16,488 nt of DNA from JAFGBZ01 sp043817715 (GCA_043817715.1 JBDRGO010000017.1:1-16488); one strand, 5' to 3'. Shown: positions 6,857 through 14,409, counted from the stretch's first letter. The notes: a model not told the origin generated them from the sequence alone. Program-made: numbers and translations.

Positions 6857-6979
6857 GGGAAACCCCTTAATAATTAGCTTTTTAAATATTGCAGTAGAAA
6901 GAATACTAATTGTACCGGCTTAATTAGTTGGATACTATGCATCTCTTCCCTGAAAAGGGGGTTTAGAGGGGGTGTTTTT
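6857..6979 (+). promoter_or_regulatory. promoter and structured leader of the S19e operon
   Basis: A TATA-like TTTTTAAATATT (6881-6892) predicts transcription from about 6915. The leader could then form CTAATT/AATTAG (6908-6929) around a 10-nt loop and a small hairpin CCCT-GAAA-AGGG just before the Shine-Dalgarno-like GGGGGTG (6967-6973). An upstream AAACCCC (6860-6866) could also pair with the GGGGTTT before the start. The TTG start at 6980 follows the G-rich stretch. Confidence 0.45.
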
Positions 6980-7651
6980 TTGAAAGTATATGAAGTACCA
7001 GCAACGGAATTAATTGAATTGATTGCAAAAGAATTTGAAGGCAGGTTAACCCAGCCTGAATTCAGCCTATGGGTTAAAACAGGGTCACATAGAGAAAGAG
7101 CCCCTGCAAGAAAAGACTGGTGGTTTGTAAGAACCGCATCAATTTTATACAGGGTCTACACTGACGGGCCTGTTGGAACTGAATCATTAAGGACTTATTA
7201 CGGCGGAAGAAAAAACAGGGGAGTCAAACCTGAAAAATTCAAGAAAGCAGGCGGAAAAATCATAAGAACCTGCCTGCAAGCACTTGAAAAAGAGGAACTA
7301 ATTAAAAAATCAAAAAAAGGAAGGGAAATAACCTCTAAAGGCAAAAGCTACATGAATTCAAAAGCAAAAGAACTGAACATAAAACTTCCTGAAAGAAAAA
7401 AAATTGAATTAATTGAAACAATTGAAGTTAAGGAAAAAACAGAAACAAAACCAGAAAAAGAAATTAAAAAAGAAAAAACTGAAGAAAAAAAGCACGAAGG
7501 CAAAAAAGAACAGCATTCAAAAGAAGAAAAAAAGCACGAGCACGAAACAGAGAAAAAAGAATTGAAAGAACAAAAAGAAAAAACTGAAGCAATTAAAGAA
7601 GAAAAAACCAAGGAAAAAAAAGAAACAGCAAAACCAAAAGAAGAAATATAG
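6980..7651 (+). CDS. rps19e: 30S ribosomal protein S19e with a long charged C-terminal tail
   Basis: Residues 1 to about 140 are a standard archaeal S19e winged-helix protein: start MKVYEVPATELI, the conserved block DWWFVRTASILYRVY, and GPVGTESLRTYYGGRKNRGVKP. The family is normally about 150 residues; this one has 223. The extra 80 or so residues are almost only Lys, Glu, Thr and Gln, with a few His, probably helical or disordered. The start is a TTG preceded by GGGGGTG; no ATG fits the family's N-terminus. S19e is needed for small-subunit maturation and sits on the subunit head. The PDCD5-like gene follows after 11 bp. The tail could be a lineage-specific extension like the tail on L31e in the same cluster. 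Confidence 0.95.
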   Translation: MKVYEVPATELIELIAKEFEGRLTQPEFSLWVKTGSHRERAPARKDWWFVRTASILYRVYTDGPVGTESLRTYYGGRKNRGVKPEKFKKAGGKIIRTCLQALEKEELIKKSKKGREITSKGKSYMNSKAKELNIKLPERKKIELIETIEVKEKTETKPEKEIKKEKTEEKKHEGKKEQHSKEEKKHEHETEKKELKEQKEKTEAIKEEKTKEKKETAKPKEEI

Positions 7652-7662
7652 CTGGTTTTTGA

Positions 7663-7974
7663 ATGAGCGATGAATTGGAGGAAGCAAAGAAAAAAAAGCT
7701 TGAAGAATTAAAGCAGCAGATGCAGGAACAGCAGAAAACAATGGAGGCAGAACAGCAGCTTGATTCTGTCTTAAAGCAATTGCTGGAGCCAGAAGCAAAA
7801 GCAAGGCTTTCAAGGGTAAGAATGGTTAATTCAGAGCTTTACGGAAAAACAGTTGCTGCATTGATTCAGTTTGTTAAAATGAATGGAATGCAGGCAAAAA
7901 TAACCGATGAACAGGTCAAAGGACTGCTTGAAAAATTAAGCGAAAAAAAAGAAATCACGATTAAAAGGAAATAA
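7663..7974 (+). CDS. PDCD5/TFAR19-family DNA-binding protein
   Basis: This 103-residue protein matches the archaeal PDCD5 family in length and pattern: a long N-terminal Lys/Glu/Gln helix (1-40), then the core helices LDSVLKQLLEPEAKARLSRVRMVNSELYGKTVAALIQFVKMNG and a basic end. Archaeal members are small nucleic-acid-binding three-helix proteins; their exact role is not settled. The gene commonly lies next to rps19e and rpl39e/rpl31e in archaea, as here, which suggests a link to translation or ribosome assembly. Confidence 0.93.
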   Translation: MSDELEEAKKKKLEELKQQMQEQQKTMEAEQQLDSVLKQLLEPEAKARLSRVRMVNSELYGKTVAALIQFVKMNGMQAKITDEQVKGLLEKLSEKKEITIKRK

Positions 7975-8163
7975 AAAAACTTTTTCTTTAAAAAAAGAAA
8001 AGGTTTGCAAAAAGAAACTACAAAACAAAAAATAATTAAAAAAAAGAAATAAATGAATTAAAATTAAACAAAAAATTAAAAAAGAATAAAAAGAAATAAA
8101 TTAGAATAAATGAAATTAAAAAATAATTAAAAAAATTAAATTAAACAGAAGGAAATGGTTTTT
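7975..8163 (+). other. A/T-rich spacer, probable transcription end and restart
   Basis: The spacer is almost only A and T. It opens with an imperfect inverted repeat CTTTTTCTTT/AAAAGAAAAGG (7980-8003) with T-runs, compatible with archaeal termination. Many TTAAA-like words could act as TATA boxes. AGAAGGA (8148-8154) is the ribosome-binding site of the next gene. No ORF or RNA is recognisable. Confidence 0.5.
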
Positions 8164-8460
8164 ATGGCCAGAAACAAAACTGAGGAAAAAAAAGAATTCT
8201 TGATTGCCACAAGAAAAAAGATTTCGCCAGGCGTTACAAATGCACCAGTATGGATTCTGCAGAAGGCGGGAAAAAGAATCTGGAATCCGAAAGCAAAAAG
8301 GCACTGGAGATCAACTGATTTGGGAAAACTGTTCAAAAAAACAGTGAAACAGCAGGAACGCAAAAAGAAAGGCATAAGAAGACACAAAAAAATAAGGAGA
8401 ACAGTTAAGGCAAAAAGCAAGAACCAGAGAAAAAGCAGAAGAAAGAGGGATGTTTTATGA
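8164..8460 (+). CDS. rpl39e: 50S ribosomal protein L39e with an unusual basic C-terminal extension
   Basis: The start is the ATG at 8164, spaced about 9 nt from AGAAGGA; an ATG at 8155 lies too close to that site. The L39e core is clear: MARNKTEEKK at the start, then APVWILQKAGKRIWNPKAKRHWRSTDLG. L39e is normally about 50 residues and lines the lower nascent-peptide exit tunnel. This protein has 98, the second half being extremely rich in Lys/Arg. The gene overlaps the next one, L31e, by 4 bp (ATGA), so the two are translated together. The extension is either lineage-specific rRNA-binding sequence or a fused short basic protein; I cannot tell which. Confidence 0.88.
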   Translation: MARNKTEEKKEFLIATRKKISPGVTNAPVWILQKAGKRIWNPKAKRHWRSTDLGKLFKKTVKQQERKKKGIRRHKKIRRTVKAKSKNQRKSRRKRDVL

Positions 8461-8918
8461 AAGGAAACCAGGCAGAATATGTTATTTCACTTGTCGGCGT
8501 TTTTAAGCATCCGCCATTGAAAAGAATAAAAAGAGCACTGAACGAAATCAAGAGATTTGTAAGAAAGCATACAAGAATTGAAGATGTACTTATTGACACA
8601 GAAGTGAATGAATTTCTTCATAAGAATTCAAAAAACATTCCAAGAAAAGTAAATGCAACACTGGTTAAGGCAGAAAACAAAATAATTGTTTATTTAAGCA
8701 ATTCAAAGAGAATCGAAGAAGACAAGAAAAAAAGGGAAGAAAGAAAAAAAGAAAAATCAAAAGAAGACAAAGAAAAAAAGAAGCCGAAAAAGGAAACAAA
8801 AGAAAAAGCAAAGGAAAAAACTGAAGAAGAAAAAAAAGAAGCGGAACATAAAAAGAAATTAGAGGAAAAAAAACAGGCGGAAAAGGCGGCTGACGCAGTA
8901 GAGCACAAAAGAAAATAA
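8457..8918 (+). CDS. rpl31e: 50S ribosomal protein L31e with a long Lys/Glu C-terminal tail
   Basis: Residues 1-85 are an L31e protein: EYVISLVGVFKHPPLKRIKRALNEI, the block RKHTRIEDVLID and the final strand KIIVYLSNSKRI. Archaeal L31e usually ends near residue 90; here about 65 more residues of nearly pure Lys/Glu follow, predicted as a long charged helix or coiled coil. L31e lies at the rim of the peptide exit tunnel, where targeting factors dock. The start ATG overlaps the rpl39e stop codon. aIF6 follows after about 10 bp. Confidence 0.94.
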   Translation: MKGNQAEYVISLVGVFKHPPLKRIKRALNEIKRFVRKHTRIEDVLIDTEVNEFLHKNSKNIPRKVNATLVKAENKIIVYLSNSKRIEEDKKKREERKKEKSKEDKEKKKPKKETKEKAKEKTEEEKKEAEHKKKLEEKKQAEKAADAVEHKRK

Positions 8919-8929
8919 AGTGACTTTAA

Positions 8930-9586
8930 TTGGAATTCTTCAAAAAAACAATGAGAGCAAGCCCTTATCTGGGAGTGTTCTGCTCATTAAACGAAAAATA
9001 CCTTGTTTATCCCAATACTGCTGAAAAAAAAGAATTAAAGGAACTGAATAAAATGTGCGGGGAACTGGTTCCTGCAACAATTGCTTCAAGCTCATTAATA
9101 GGGGTTTTTTCAAAATCACTGGATGAAAAAATCCTTGTAACGCATTTAATTGAAAAAAATGAAAAAAAAAATCTTGAAAAAGCAGGAATGGAAGTAAAAG
9201 AAATTGATTTGACTGCAATAGGAAACCTGATTGCATTGAATGAAAACGGCGGAATTGCAAGCCCTTTGATTTCAAAAAAACAGGTTAAAGAAGCAGAGGA
9301 TTTTTTTGGAGTTAAATTTACAGTTACAAAAATCGGAGGAAGCGATTTAACCGGAAGCTGCATATGCGTTACAAATAAAGGGTTTATTATACATCCAAAT
9401 ATTGCTGAAAAAGAGTTTTCCCTGCTTGAAAAAATTTTTAAGGTTAAAGGGGCTCCGACTACGGCAAATTACGGCGACAAATTTGTCGGAAACTCAGTTC
9501 TGGCAAACACAAAAGGAATCATTGCAGGAATGCTTACCACAGGGCCTGAACTGGCAAGGATTGACGAAGGATTAAACGGGGAATAA
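8930..9586 (+). CDS. eif6: translation initiation factor 6 (aIF6)
   Basis: The 218-residue protein has the pseudo-fivefold repeats of eIF6, seen as recurring pieces such as YLGVF, LIGVF, IGNLIALNENGGIASP, GSCICVTNKGFIIHP and VGNSVLANTKGIIAGMLTTGPELARI. eIF6 binds the large subunit and blocks joining of the small subunit. The TTG at 8930, eight bases after GTGA, gives an N-terminus of the same length as other archaeal aIF6 proteins; the ATG at 8951 would remove part of the first strand. It lies in the usual archaeal order L39e, L31e, aIF6, LX, prefoldin alpha. Confidence 0.95.
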   Translation: MEFFKKTMRASPYLGVFCSLNEKYLVYPNTAEKKELKELNKMCGELVPATIASSSLIGVFSKSLDEKILVTHLIEKNEKKNLEKAGMEVKEIDLTAIGNLIALNENGGIASPLISKKQVKEAEDFFGVKFTVTKIGGSDLTGSCICVTNKGFIIHPNIAEKEFSLLEKIFKVKGAPTTANYGDKFVGNSVLANTKGIIAGMLTTGPELARIDEGLNGE

Positions 9587-9588
9587 AT

Positions 9589-9771
9589 ATGAAAAAATTC
9601 GAAGTAAACGGAAAATTAATAGAAAAAGGGGAAGAAAGAAAATTCTCAAAAGAAATTGATGCAATAAGCGAGCCAAGGGCAATGGATAAGACATTAAGCA
9701 TGCTAGGCTCAAGCCATAAAATCAAAAGAAATAAAATAGTAATAGAAAATGTTTCTGAATTAAAGGAGTGA
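9589..9771 (+). CDS. rpl18a: 50S ribosomal protein LX (L18a/L20a)
   Basis: A 60-residue protein with the LX pattern: MKKFEVNGKL at the start, FSKEIDAISEPRAMDKTLSMLGSSHKIKRNKIVI in the middle (the family's KE..A..E..A.EK..S..GS.H..KR). Archaeal LX is 55-80 residues, so it is complete. It starts 2 bp after the aIF6 stop, and its stop lies within the Shine-Dalgarno region of the prefoldin gene. Confidence 0.93.
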   Translation: MKKFEVNGKLIEKGEERKFSKEIDAISEPRAMDKTLSMLGSSHKIKRNKIVIENVSELKE

Positions 9772-9776
9772 ATGAA

Positions 9777-10271
9777 ATGGCAAAAAAAGAAGAAAAAAAA
9801 CAGGAAGCAAAAAAGCAGGAAACAGAAAAAAAAGAAATAAAATTAACCGGACAGCAGGTTGCCAATAATTTTGAGGCAAACAGGCAAAGGCTTGAAGCAA
9901 TAAAACAAAGAATTAACCAAATGATTGCAATTAAAAGAGAAATGCAGACAGGAATCAAATCATTGGAAGAACTGCAGAAACAACAGGACATCAAAGTAAT
10001 GATTGGTTCGGGAATTTATGTTGATGCAAAAGTAATGAATGCAAAAAATACTACAGTTACACTGCCTGAAGGAATACTAATTTCACAAAGCACGGAAAAA
10101 ACATTAACTGACTTAAATAAAAGAATGGAAGAAACAGACAAATTAATGGAAGAATTAAGAAAACAGCAGATGCAAACAGCACAGCAGGCAAGGTTTTTCC
10201 AGGAACTTATGGCTAAAGGACAGCAGATTGCAAAACAGGCAAAAGAAAAAGAAACAAACAGCGATTTTTAA
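9777..10271 (+). CDS. pfdA: prefoldin subunit alpha
   Basis: The ATG at 9777 is preceded by GGAG at 8 nt; a GTG at 9768 is in frame but lies on that site. The protein (164 residues) has a charged N-terminal stretch, a long coiled coil (about 25-70), a central beta hairpin region (KVMIGSGIYVDAKVMNAKNTTVTLPEGILIS, the family's conserved glycine-rich core) and a second coiled coil to the end. Prefoldin alpha forms the centre of the hexameric chaperone that holds unfolded proteins. The gene order LX, pfdA, ftsY is typical for archaea. Confidence 0.94.
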   Translation: MAKKEEKKQEAKKQETEKKEIKLTGQQVANNFEANRQRLEAIKQRINQMIAIKREMQTGIKSLEELQKQQDIKVMIGSGIYVDAKVMNAKNTTVTLPEGILISQSTEKTLTDLNKRMEETDKLMEELRKQQMQTAQQARFFQELMAKGQQIAKQAKEKETNSDF

Positions 10272-10273
10272 AA

Positions 10274-10294
10274 CAAATTTTTGGCAAAAATTTG
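10274..10294 (+). terminator. perfect 10-bp hairpin after prefoldin alpha
   Basis: CAAATTTTTG, one G, then CAAAAATTTG form a perfect inverted repeat directly after the pfdA stop codon, 85 bp before ftsY. It may end or process the upstream transcript. Its T-run lies in the 5' arm and not after the stem, so classical intrinsic termination is not certain. Confidence 0.45.
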
Positions 10295-10379
10295 ATAAAA
10301 ACCTGCTCACTCCGTTCGCCTAAGAAAAATTGAAAAAAAACAACGATACAAAAATAAAAAAACCTAAAAACTGGTTGAA

Positions 10380-11642
10380 ATGTTTGAATTATTAAAGAAA
10401 AAAATAAATGAATTCAAAGAAAAAATAATTAAAAAAACTGAAATTCAAAAAGAAACTGAAACAAAACAAATTGAAGAAGAAATTCCTGAAAAATTAACTG
10501 AACTTCCAAAACAAGAAACTGAAGAAACACTAATTGAAATTCCTGAAAAAAAAGAAATTAAAGAAAAAACTGAAGAACAAAAATTAACTGAAATTCAGGA
10601 AAAAAATGCTGAAAAAAAACCAATAATTCCTTCTCCTTCTGCTGCCAAACCTGAAAAAGAAAAAACTTCTGAACCAATTCCTTCTTTTGATTCAGCAGGA
10701 GAAAAAAAAACAGCAGAAAAAGTTGTAACTGAATTAAAGCAGGACAACAGGAAAGAAATCAAAGCAAAAGTCGGACTAGGAAAAAAAGTAATGGGATTAA
10801 TTACAGGAAAAATTAAATTCAATGAAAAAGAAATTGAAAGCACTTTATTCGAATTCGAACTTGCATTATTGGAATCAGATGTTAATCAGGAAACAGCAAA
10901 AGAAATAACTGAAAAATTAAAGAAAAAATTAATTGAAAAAGAAATTCCAAAAGGAAAAGAAAACGAATTCATCAAGGAAGCGATAAAGGAAACTTTAAGT
11001 GAAATAATGGAAACACCTGAAATTAATTTAATGAATTTAATTAATTCAAAAAAGCCTTTTGTAATTCTTTTTTTGGGATTAAATGGAGCAGGAAAAACAA
11101 CCTCAATTGCTAAATTAACTCATTTACTGAAATTAAAAGGAAAAACAGTTTTATGGGCTTCAGGAGATACTTTTAGAGCAGGAGCAATTGAACAATTAAA
11201 AGAACATGCAGAAAAATTAGGCGTGCAGGTAATCAAACACCAGTATGGCGCTGACCCGACTGCAGTGGCATTTGATGCAGTTAAATCAGCAGAAGCAAAA
11301 GGAATTGATGTGGTATTAATTGATTCAGCAGGAAGACAAGACACAAATAAGAATTTACTGGAAGAATTAAAAAAAATGAATAGAGTAATTAAACCTGATT
11401 TAAAATTATATGTAGGAGAAGCATTCACAGGACAGGCATTAATAACACAGGTAAAGGAATTCAATTCAAAAATTGAATTAGATGGATTTATTTTAACAAA
11501 AATTGATTCAGATTCAAAAGGCGGAACAGCGATTTCATTACTGCATGAATTAAAGAAACCAATTTACTTCATCGGAACAGGGCAAAGATATGAGGATTTA
11601 ATTGAATTCAAGAAAGAATATATAATTGACAGGATAATTTAA
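10380..11642 (+). CDS. ftsY: signal recognition particle receptor FtsY
   Basis: The 420-residue GTPase has a long Lys/Glu-rich N-terminal extension (about 1-130), a four-helix N domain (about 130-220) and the G domain: GLNGAGKTT (233-241), DTFRAGA (263-269), DSAGR (315-319) and TKID (373-376), then GGTAISLLHELKKPI and a C-terminal helix ending at the stop codon 11640-11642. FtsY receives SRP-bound ribosomes at the membrane and activates the SRP54 GTPase. ATG 10380 follows GGTTG. The codons for residues 385-420 recur downstream at 13840-13950, and those for 400-420 at 15506-15571, so the gene's end is the left border of an accessory island. Confidence 0.96.
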   Translation: MFELLKKKINEFKEKIIKKTEIQKETETKQIEEEIPEKLTELPKQETEETLIEIPEKKEIKEKTEEQKLTEIQEKNAEKKPIIPSPSAAKPEKEKTSEPIPSFDSAGEKKTAEKVVTELKQDNRKEIKAKVGLGKKVMGLITGKIKFNEKEIESTLFEFELALLESDVNQETAKEITEKLKKKLIEKEIPKGKENEFIKEAIKETLSEIMETPEINLMNLINSKKPFVILFLGLNGAGKTTSIAKLTHLLKLKGKTVLWASGDTFRAGAIEQLKEHAEKLGVQVIKHQYGADPTAVAFDAVKSAEAKGIDVVLIDSAGRQDTNKNLLEELKKMNRVIKPDLKLYVGEAFTGQALITQVKEFNSKIELDGFILTKIDSDSKGGTAISLLHELKKPIYFIGTGQRYEDLIEFKKEYIIDRII

Positions 11643-11736
11643 AAGAAAAAAACAAAAAAAAGTTAATTAGTTAAAAAAGAAAAATGAAAAAAAATTAAAT
11701 TAAAGACACGGAAAAAAATTTATTTCTTTTTCTGAA

Positions 11737-12102
11737 TTATTTTTTTTTCCAAGGCACGCCTGGCTTGCCACGACGCACCCGATTGAGATTCCTTAAATAA
11801 TCATCTCTTAAAAATGCTTCCTTAAGTTTATCTCGAACAGATTTTGGAGCATTTTCTACGCTGCCATAATTTTTCCTAATTGAGCGCTCCATTGCATCAG
11901 AAGGATAAACAACACCACTAACACCTGGCGATCTTTGAAACACCTCAACATGTTTGGACTCAAGGGGATAGGATCTCCTTAAACCTCCTGTAGATACATG
12001 CGTAACTATGCCGCCTCTTCTTTGCCCTTTAGCAGGCGGTGCAACTACTCCGCGTAGTGCGGCTGCTGGCAGGGGTTGCCTTTTTCTTGGTCCTTTATGC
12101 AT
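11737..12102 (-). CDS. small basic protein of unknown function (cassette 1)
   Basis: I do not recognise this 121-residue protein. It is strongly basic, with a Pro/Arg/Gly-rich, probably disordered first 40 residues (KGPRKRQPLP, AKGQRRGG), a more ordered middle (VFQRSPGVSGVVYPSDAMERSI), a helix-like stretch (APKSVRDKLKEAFLRDDYLRNL) and a Lys-rich end. Nucleic-acid binding is plausible from charge alone. Its DNA is richer in G+C than its neighbours. The ATG follows GGTGATT, and an (AT)9 tract lies 30 bp upstream. It is convergent with ftsY, 94 bp from its stop. The analogous gene of cassette 2 shares the promoter region but no clear protein similarity. Confidence 0.65.
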   Translation of the reverse strand: MHKGPRKRQPLPAAALRGVVAPPAKGQRRGGIVTHVSTGGLRRSYPLESKHVEVFQRSPGVSGVVYPSDAMERSIRKNYGSVENAPKSVRDKLKEAFLRDDYLRNLNRVRRGKPGVPWKKK

Positions 12103-12112
12103 TTTTTAATCA

Positions 12113-12174
12113 CCATTCAAATTAAACCGAAAATATATATATATATATATCGAAATTTTTTCTTGAAAAAATCG
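12113..12174 (-). promoter_or_regulatory. (AT)9 promoter of the cassette 1 minus-strand ORF
   Basis: Reading on the minus strand, a T/A-rich inverted repeat is followed by CG, nine AT units, then GGTTTAATTT and the GGTGATT ribosome-binding site. The same order of parts, (AT)10, GGTTTAATTTTA and AGTGATT, precedes the minus-strand ORF of cassette 2. The AT tract can serve as the TATA box. Confidence 0.6.
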
Positions 12175-12460
12175 CTTTTAATTCCAGATTTTATTTTAAC
12201 AGGAATTTGAATGCTGGAATTATGAAAATCTTTTCTATCCGAGGTTAAAACTCGTTAAAGCACCCTTAATTTGCGCCATATTCATTTAACCTATAATTGA
12301 TTCTGTGTTAAATGCAGCTAACATAAATTTACCTTTCTTTTGACGATTTCTATTCAGATTTACTAAATAGTATCAGAATGCAGTTTACTGTAATATTTAA
12401 TTTTAAAGGAAACCGTGTTCCAGTATGTTTAATGCCTAACATATGACAAAGTTTACCTTT

Positions 12461-12514
12461 TTCCGTAAAAATTAGTGTGTTTTTCTTACGGAATTCCGTA
12501 AGGTTTTTATATTG
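12461..12514 (+). promoter_or_regulatory. palindromic operator and TATA box of the ATPase gene
   Basis: CTTACGGAATTCCGTAAG (12485-12502) is a perfect 18-bp palindrome lying directly before the TATA-like TTTTTATATTG (12504-12514), which is 21-31 bp before the ATG, so the mRNA is leaderless. A further half-site TTCCGTAA lies at 12461-12468. A dimeric regulator covering the BRE/TATA region is the likely reader; none is identified here. Confidence 0.7.
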
Positions 12515-12534
12515 TTTTATGCGTTTGTTTTGTT

Positions 12535-13818
12535 ATGGAAAGCAAAGACAATATCAAAAAGGTTATTTTAAAGTACGGTTCTTTGATGCCGGAAAACATT
12601 ATAGAACGCGATTTAGAGATTTTTAAAACCAAGTTTGACAAAGCAAATGTTGTTGTCGGCCCGAGGCGTTCGGGAAAAACCTTTTTTTTGTATTATCTGC
12701 TGAAAAAACAGAAAAAAAAGCACCCTGTTTTTGTCAACTTTGAAGACAATCTACTTGGAGAAATGAACAAAAATGATTTGAATAAAATACCTGATGCTTC
12801 AAAGGAATTATTCGGAAAAGAACTTGTTTTTTTCTTTGATGAAATTCAAGTTGTTGATGAATGGGAAAGATTTGTTGTTTCACTCTTGAACGAACATTAC
12901 GCTATATTTATCAGCGGGTCCAATTCAAAAATGCTGAGCAGGGAAATCGCTACCACTTTAAGGGGAAAATCATTGCCTTATCTTTTGTTGCCTTTTTCTT
13001 TCAAGGAATTCCTTAAAGTAAAAAAAATTGAACTGGAAAAAAACTGGGTTTATTCAGACAAAGTGTTTGAAGTAAAAAAACAGTTCAAGGAATTCCTGGA
13101 ATTCGGTGGTTTTCCAGAAGTCGTACTTGCTGATTCTCTAGCCTTAAAAAACAAACTCGTTAACAATTATTTTGATTCTGTATTATACAAGGATTTGATT
13201 GAAAGACTGCGGTTAAAAAACATTAAATTGGTTGAAATAACGCTAAAATACCTCATTAACCTATTTGGGCATGATTTTTCCATCAGTGCTTTTGAAAGAT
13301 ACCTTAAATCAAATAAAACCCCTTACAGCCTGGAAGATCTTTACATTATCTTAAAGGCAGTTCAGGACGTATTTATGGCAAGTTATGTAAAAGAATACTC
13401 TAAATCATTTAAGAAAAGCGAGTTTTCCAAAGCAAAAATTTATTTGTTTGATACTTCATACATTCATTTTCTTTCATTTGAACCAAACGATTTGGGAAGA
13501 ATCATGGAAAACCTTGTTTTCATTGAACTCTTCAGAGAGCAAGGCAACCTTGAAAATAAAAACATTTTTTATTTCAAAACAAAAAACAGCGAATGCGATT
13601 TTATATTAACCCGAAAAAATACTGCTTCAGCAATTCAAGTCACATATGAATTGAACAGTAAAAACAGGGAACGAGAAATAAAAGGATTAATTGAAGCAAT
13701 GGATTACTTTAAATTAAATTCAGGGCTAATCCTGACTTACGACCAAGAAGAAGAAATAAAATCAAACGGAAAAAAAATAACTGTAAAGCCAATATGGAAA
13801 TGGCTTCTTGAAAAATAA
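12535..13818 (+). CDS. AAA-family ATPase with DUF4143 (AAA_14 type)
   Basis: The 427-residue protein has Walker A GPRRSGKT (42-49), Walker B LVFFFDEIQ (97-105), a sensor-like IFISGSNSKML (124-134) and the following TLRGKSLPYLLLPFSFKEFL, which is the characteristic run of AAA_14 proteins. The rest is DUF4143-like, with a late block FKTKNSECDFIL..AIQV (about 352-375) resembling the degenerate PD-(D/E)XK-like fold of this family. Such ATPases are abundant and much duplicated in archaea; their role is unknown. The gene has its own operator and promoter and ends 6 bp before the ftsY-end copy, so it is the cargo of cassette 1. Confidence 0.88.
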   Translation: MESKDNIKKVILKYGSLMPENIIERDLEIFKTKFDKANVVVGPRRSGKTFFLYYLLKKQKKKHPVFVNFEDNLLGEMNKNDLNKIPDASKELFGKELVFFFDEIQVVDEWERFVVSLLNEHYAIFISGSNSKMLSREIATTLRGKSLPYLLLPFSFKEFLKVKKIELEKNWVYSDKVFEVKKQFKEFLEFGGFPEVVLADSLALKNKLVNNYFDSVLYKDLIERLRLKNIKLVEITLKYLINLFGHDFSISAFERYLKSNKTPYSLEDLYIILKAVQDVFMASYVKEYSKSFKKSEFSKAKIYLFDTSYIHFLSFEPNDLGRIMENLVFIELFREQGNLENKNIFYFKTKNSECDFILTRKNTASAIQVTYELNSKNREREIKGLIEAMDYFKLNSGLILTYDQEEEIKSNGKKITVKPIWKWLLEK

Positions 13819-13824
13819 AACCAA

Positions 13825-13950
13825 ATGAGCAATAAATTAATTTCACTATTTTACAAATTAAAGAAACCAATTTACTTCATTGGAACAGGGCGGAGGTATG
13901 AGGATTTGTTTGAATTTAAGAAAGAGTATATAATTGACAGGATTGTTTGA
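13825..13950 (+). pseudogene. second copy of the ftsY 3' end, open as a 41-codon ORF
   Basis: An ATG at 13825 opens 41 codons ending in TGA. From codon 6 the frame is the FtsY C-terminus (KKPIYFIGTG, RYEDL, EFKKEYIIDRI). Over the aligned 111 bp (13840-13950 against 11532-11642) I count 17 mismatches; the reading frame has no gap. It changes Gln402 to Arg, Ile408 to Phe and the last Ile to Val relative to the full gene. It lacks all GTPase motifs and cannot be a working FtsY. It is best read as a displaced gene end or recombination site; whether it is translated is unknown. Confidence 0.9.
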
Positions 13951-13995
13951 ATTTTCTGCTCTTTACAGGAATTGTTTTTCAAAAATATATCTTAA

Positions 13996-14409
13996 TTACT
14001 TGCGTCCGGCGCGGCCAGAAATTACAACCCGTGAAAAGTAATTGCGAGGAACACTGATTAATTCGGGATTAATATTCACATAACCCCCTTCACGTTCATT
14101 GAATCTACGCAACAATTGAATAGAATAATTCTTTTCACCAGTTGTTTGCGATAACTTGGGCGGCGACTTAACTATTCCAAGATATTTACCATCCGGCGTA
14201 GTAAGATTCACAAAATGCCCGCGACTTAAAGGTCTGTTAAAAGAAGGATACTGAATATCACGCATACCAATTATTTCGCGCTTCAAAAGTTCTCTTCCTT
14301 CAAAAGAGCGGGCATATTTCCCAAAATCACCCTCTTTTCTACTTCTTGAAACTACTAAACTGGGCGGTCTCGTTCTTGAATCTGTATTTGGTTTAGCTGG
14401 TTTAGCCAA
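13996..14409 (-). CDS. small basic protein of unknown function (cassette 2)
   Basis: The open frame runs back to an ATG at 14499, but that part translates the (AT)10 promoter tract into an Ile-Tyr run, so it is not a real N-terminus. By alignment with the cassette 1 promoter I place the start at TTG 14409, five bases after GTGA (137 residues); GTG 14418 is possible. The protein is basic, with a disordered Pro/Ser/Arg start, then blocks such as SRGHFVNLTTPDGKYLGIVKS and EREGGYVNINPELISVPRNYF, probably beta-rich. No family is recognised. It converges on the second ftsY end (46 bp away), as its counterparts do on the other two. Confidence 0.62.
   Translation of the reverse strand: MAKPAKPNTDSRTRPPSLVVSRSRKEGDFGKYARSFEGRELLKREIIGMRDIQYPSFNRPLSRGHFVNLTTPDGKYLGIVKSPPKLSQTTGEKNYSIQLLRRFNEREGGYVNINPELISVPRNYFSRVVISGRAGRK

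Larger units (their letters stand above)
12103..12534. other. 432-bp divergent spacer of cassette 1
   Basis: The left end holds the promoter of the minus-strand ORF with its (AT)9 tract (12133-12150) and a near-perfect inverted repeat CGAAATTTTTTC/GAAAAAATCG (12151-12174). The right end holds the operator and promoter of the ATPase gene. The 250 bp between are A/T-rich, contain TTTACCTTT twice (about 12330 and 12451), and show no ORF above a few codons and no RNA I recognise. Confidence 0.6.

Noticed and set aside
6826..6860. Frameshift in the poly-A run as the cause of the missing Rpr2 zinc ribbon
   Set aside because: No cysteine-rich continuation exists in any + frame after the run.
7348..7813. 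Minus-strand ORFs rich in Phe, Ser and Cys opposite S19e and PDCD5
   Set aside because: They mirror the AAA/GAA-rich charged tails on the + strand; no start signals or family features. The same holds for 8690-8908 and 9007-9363.
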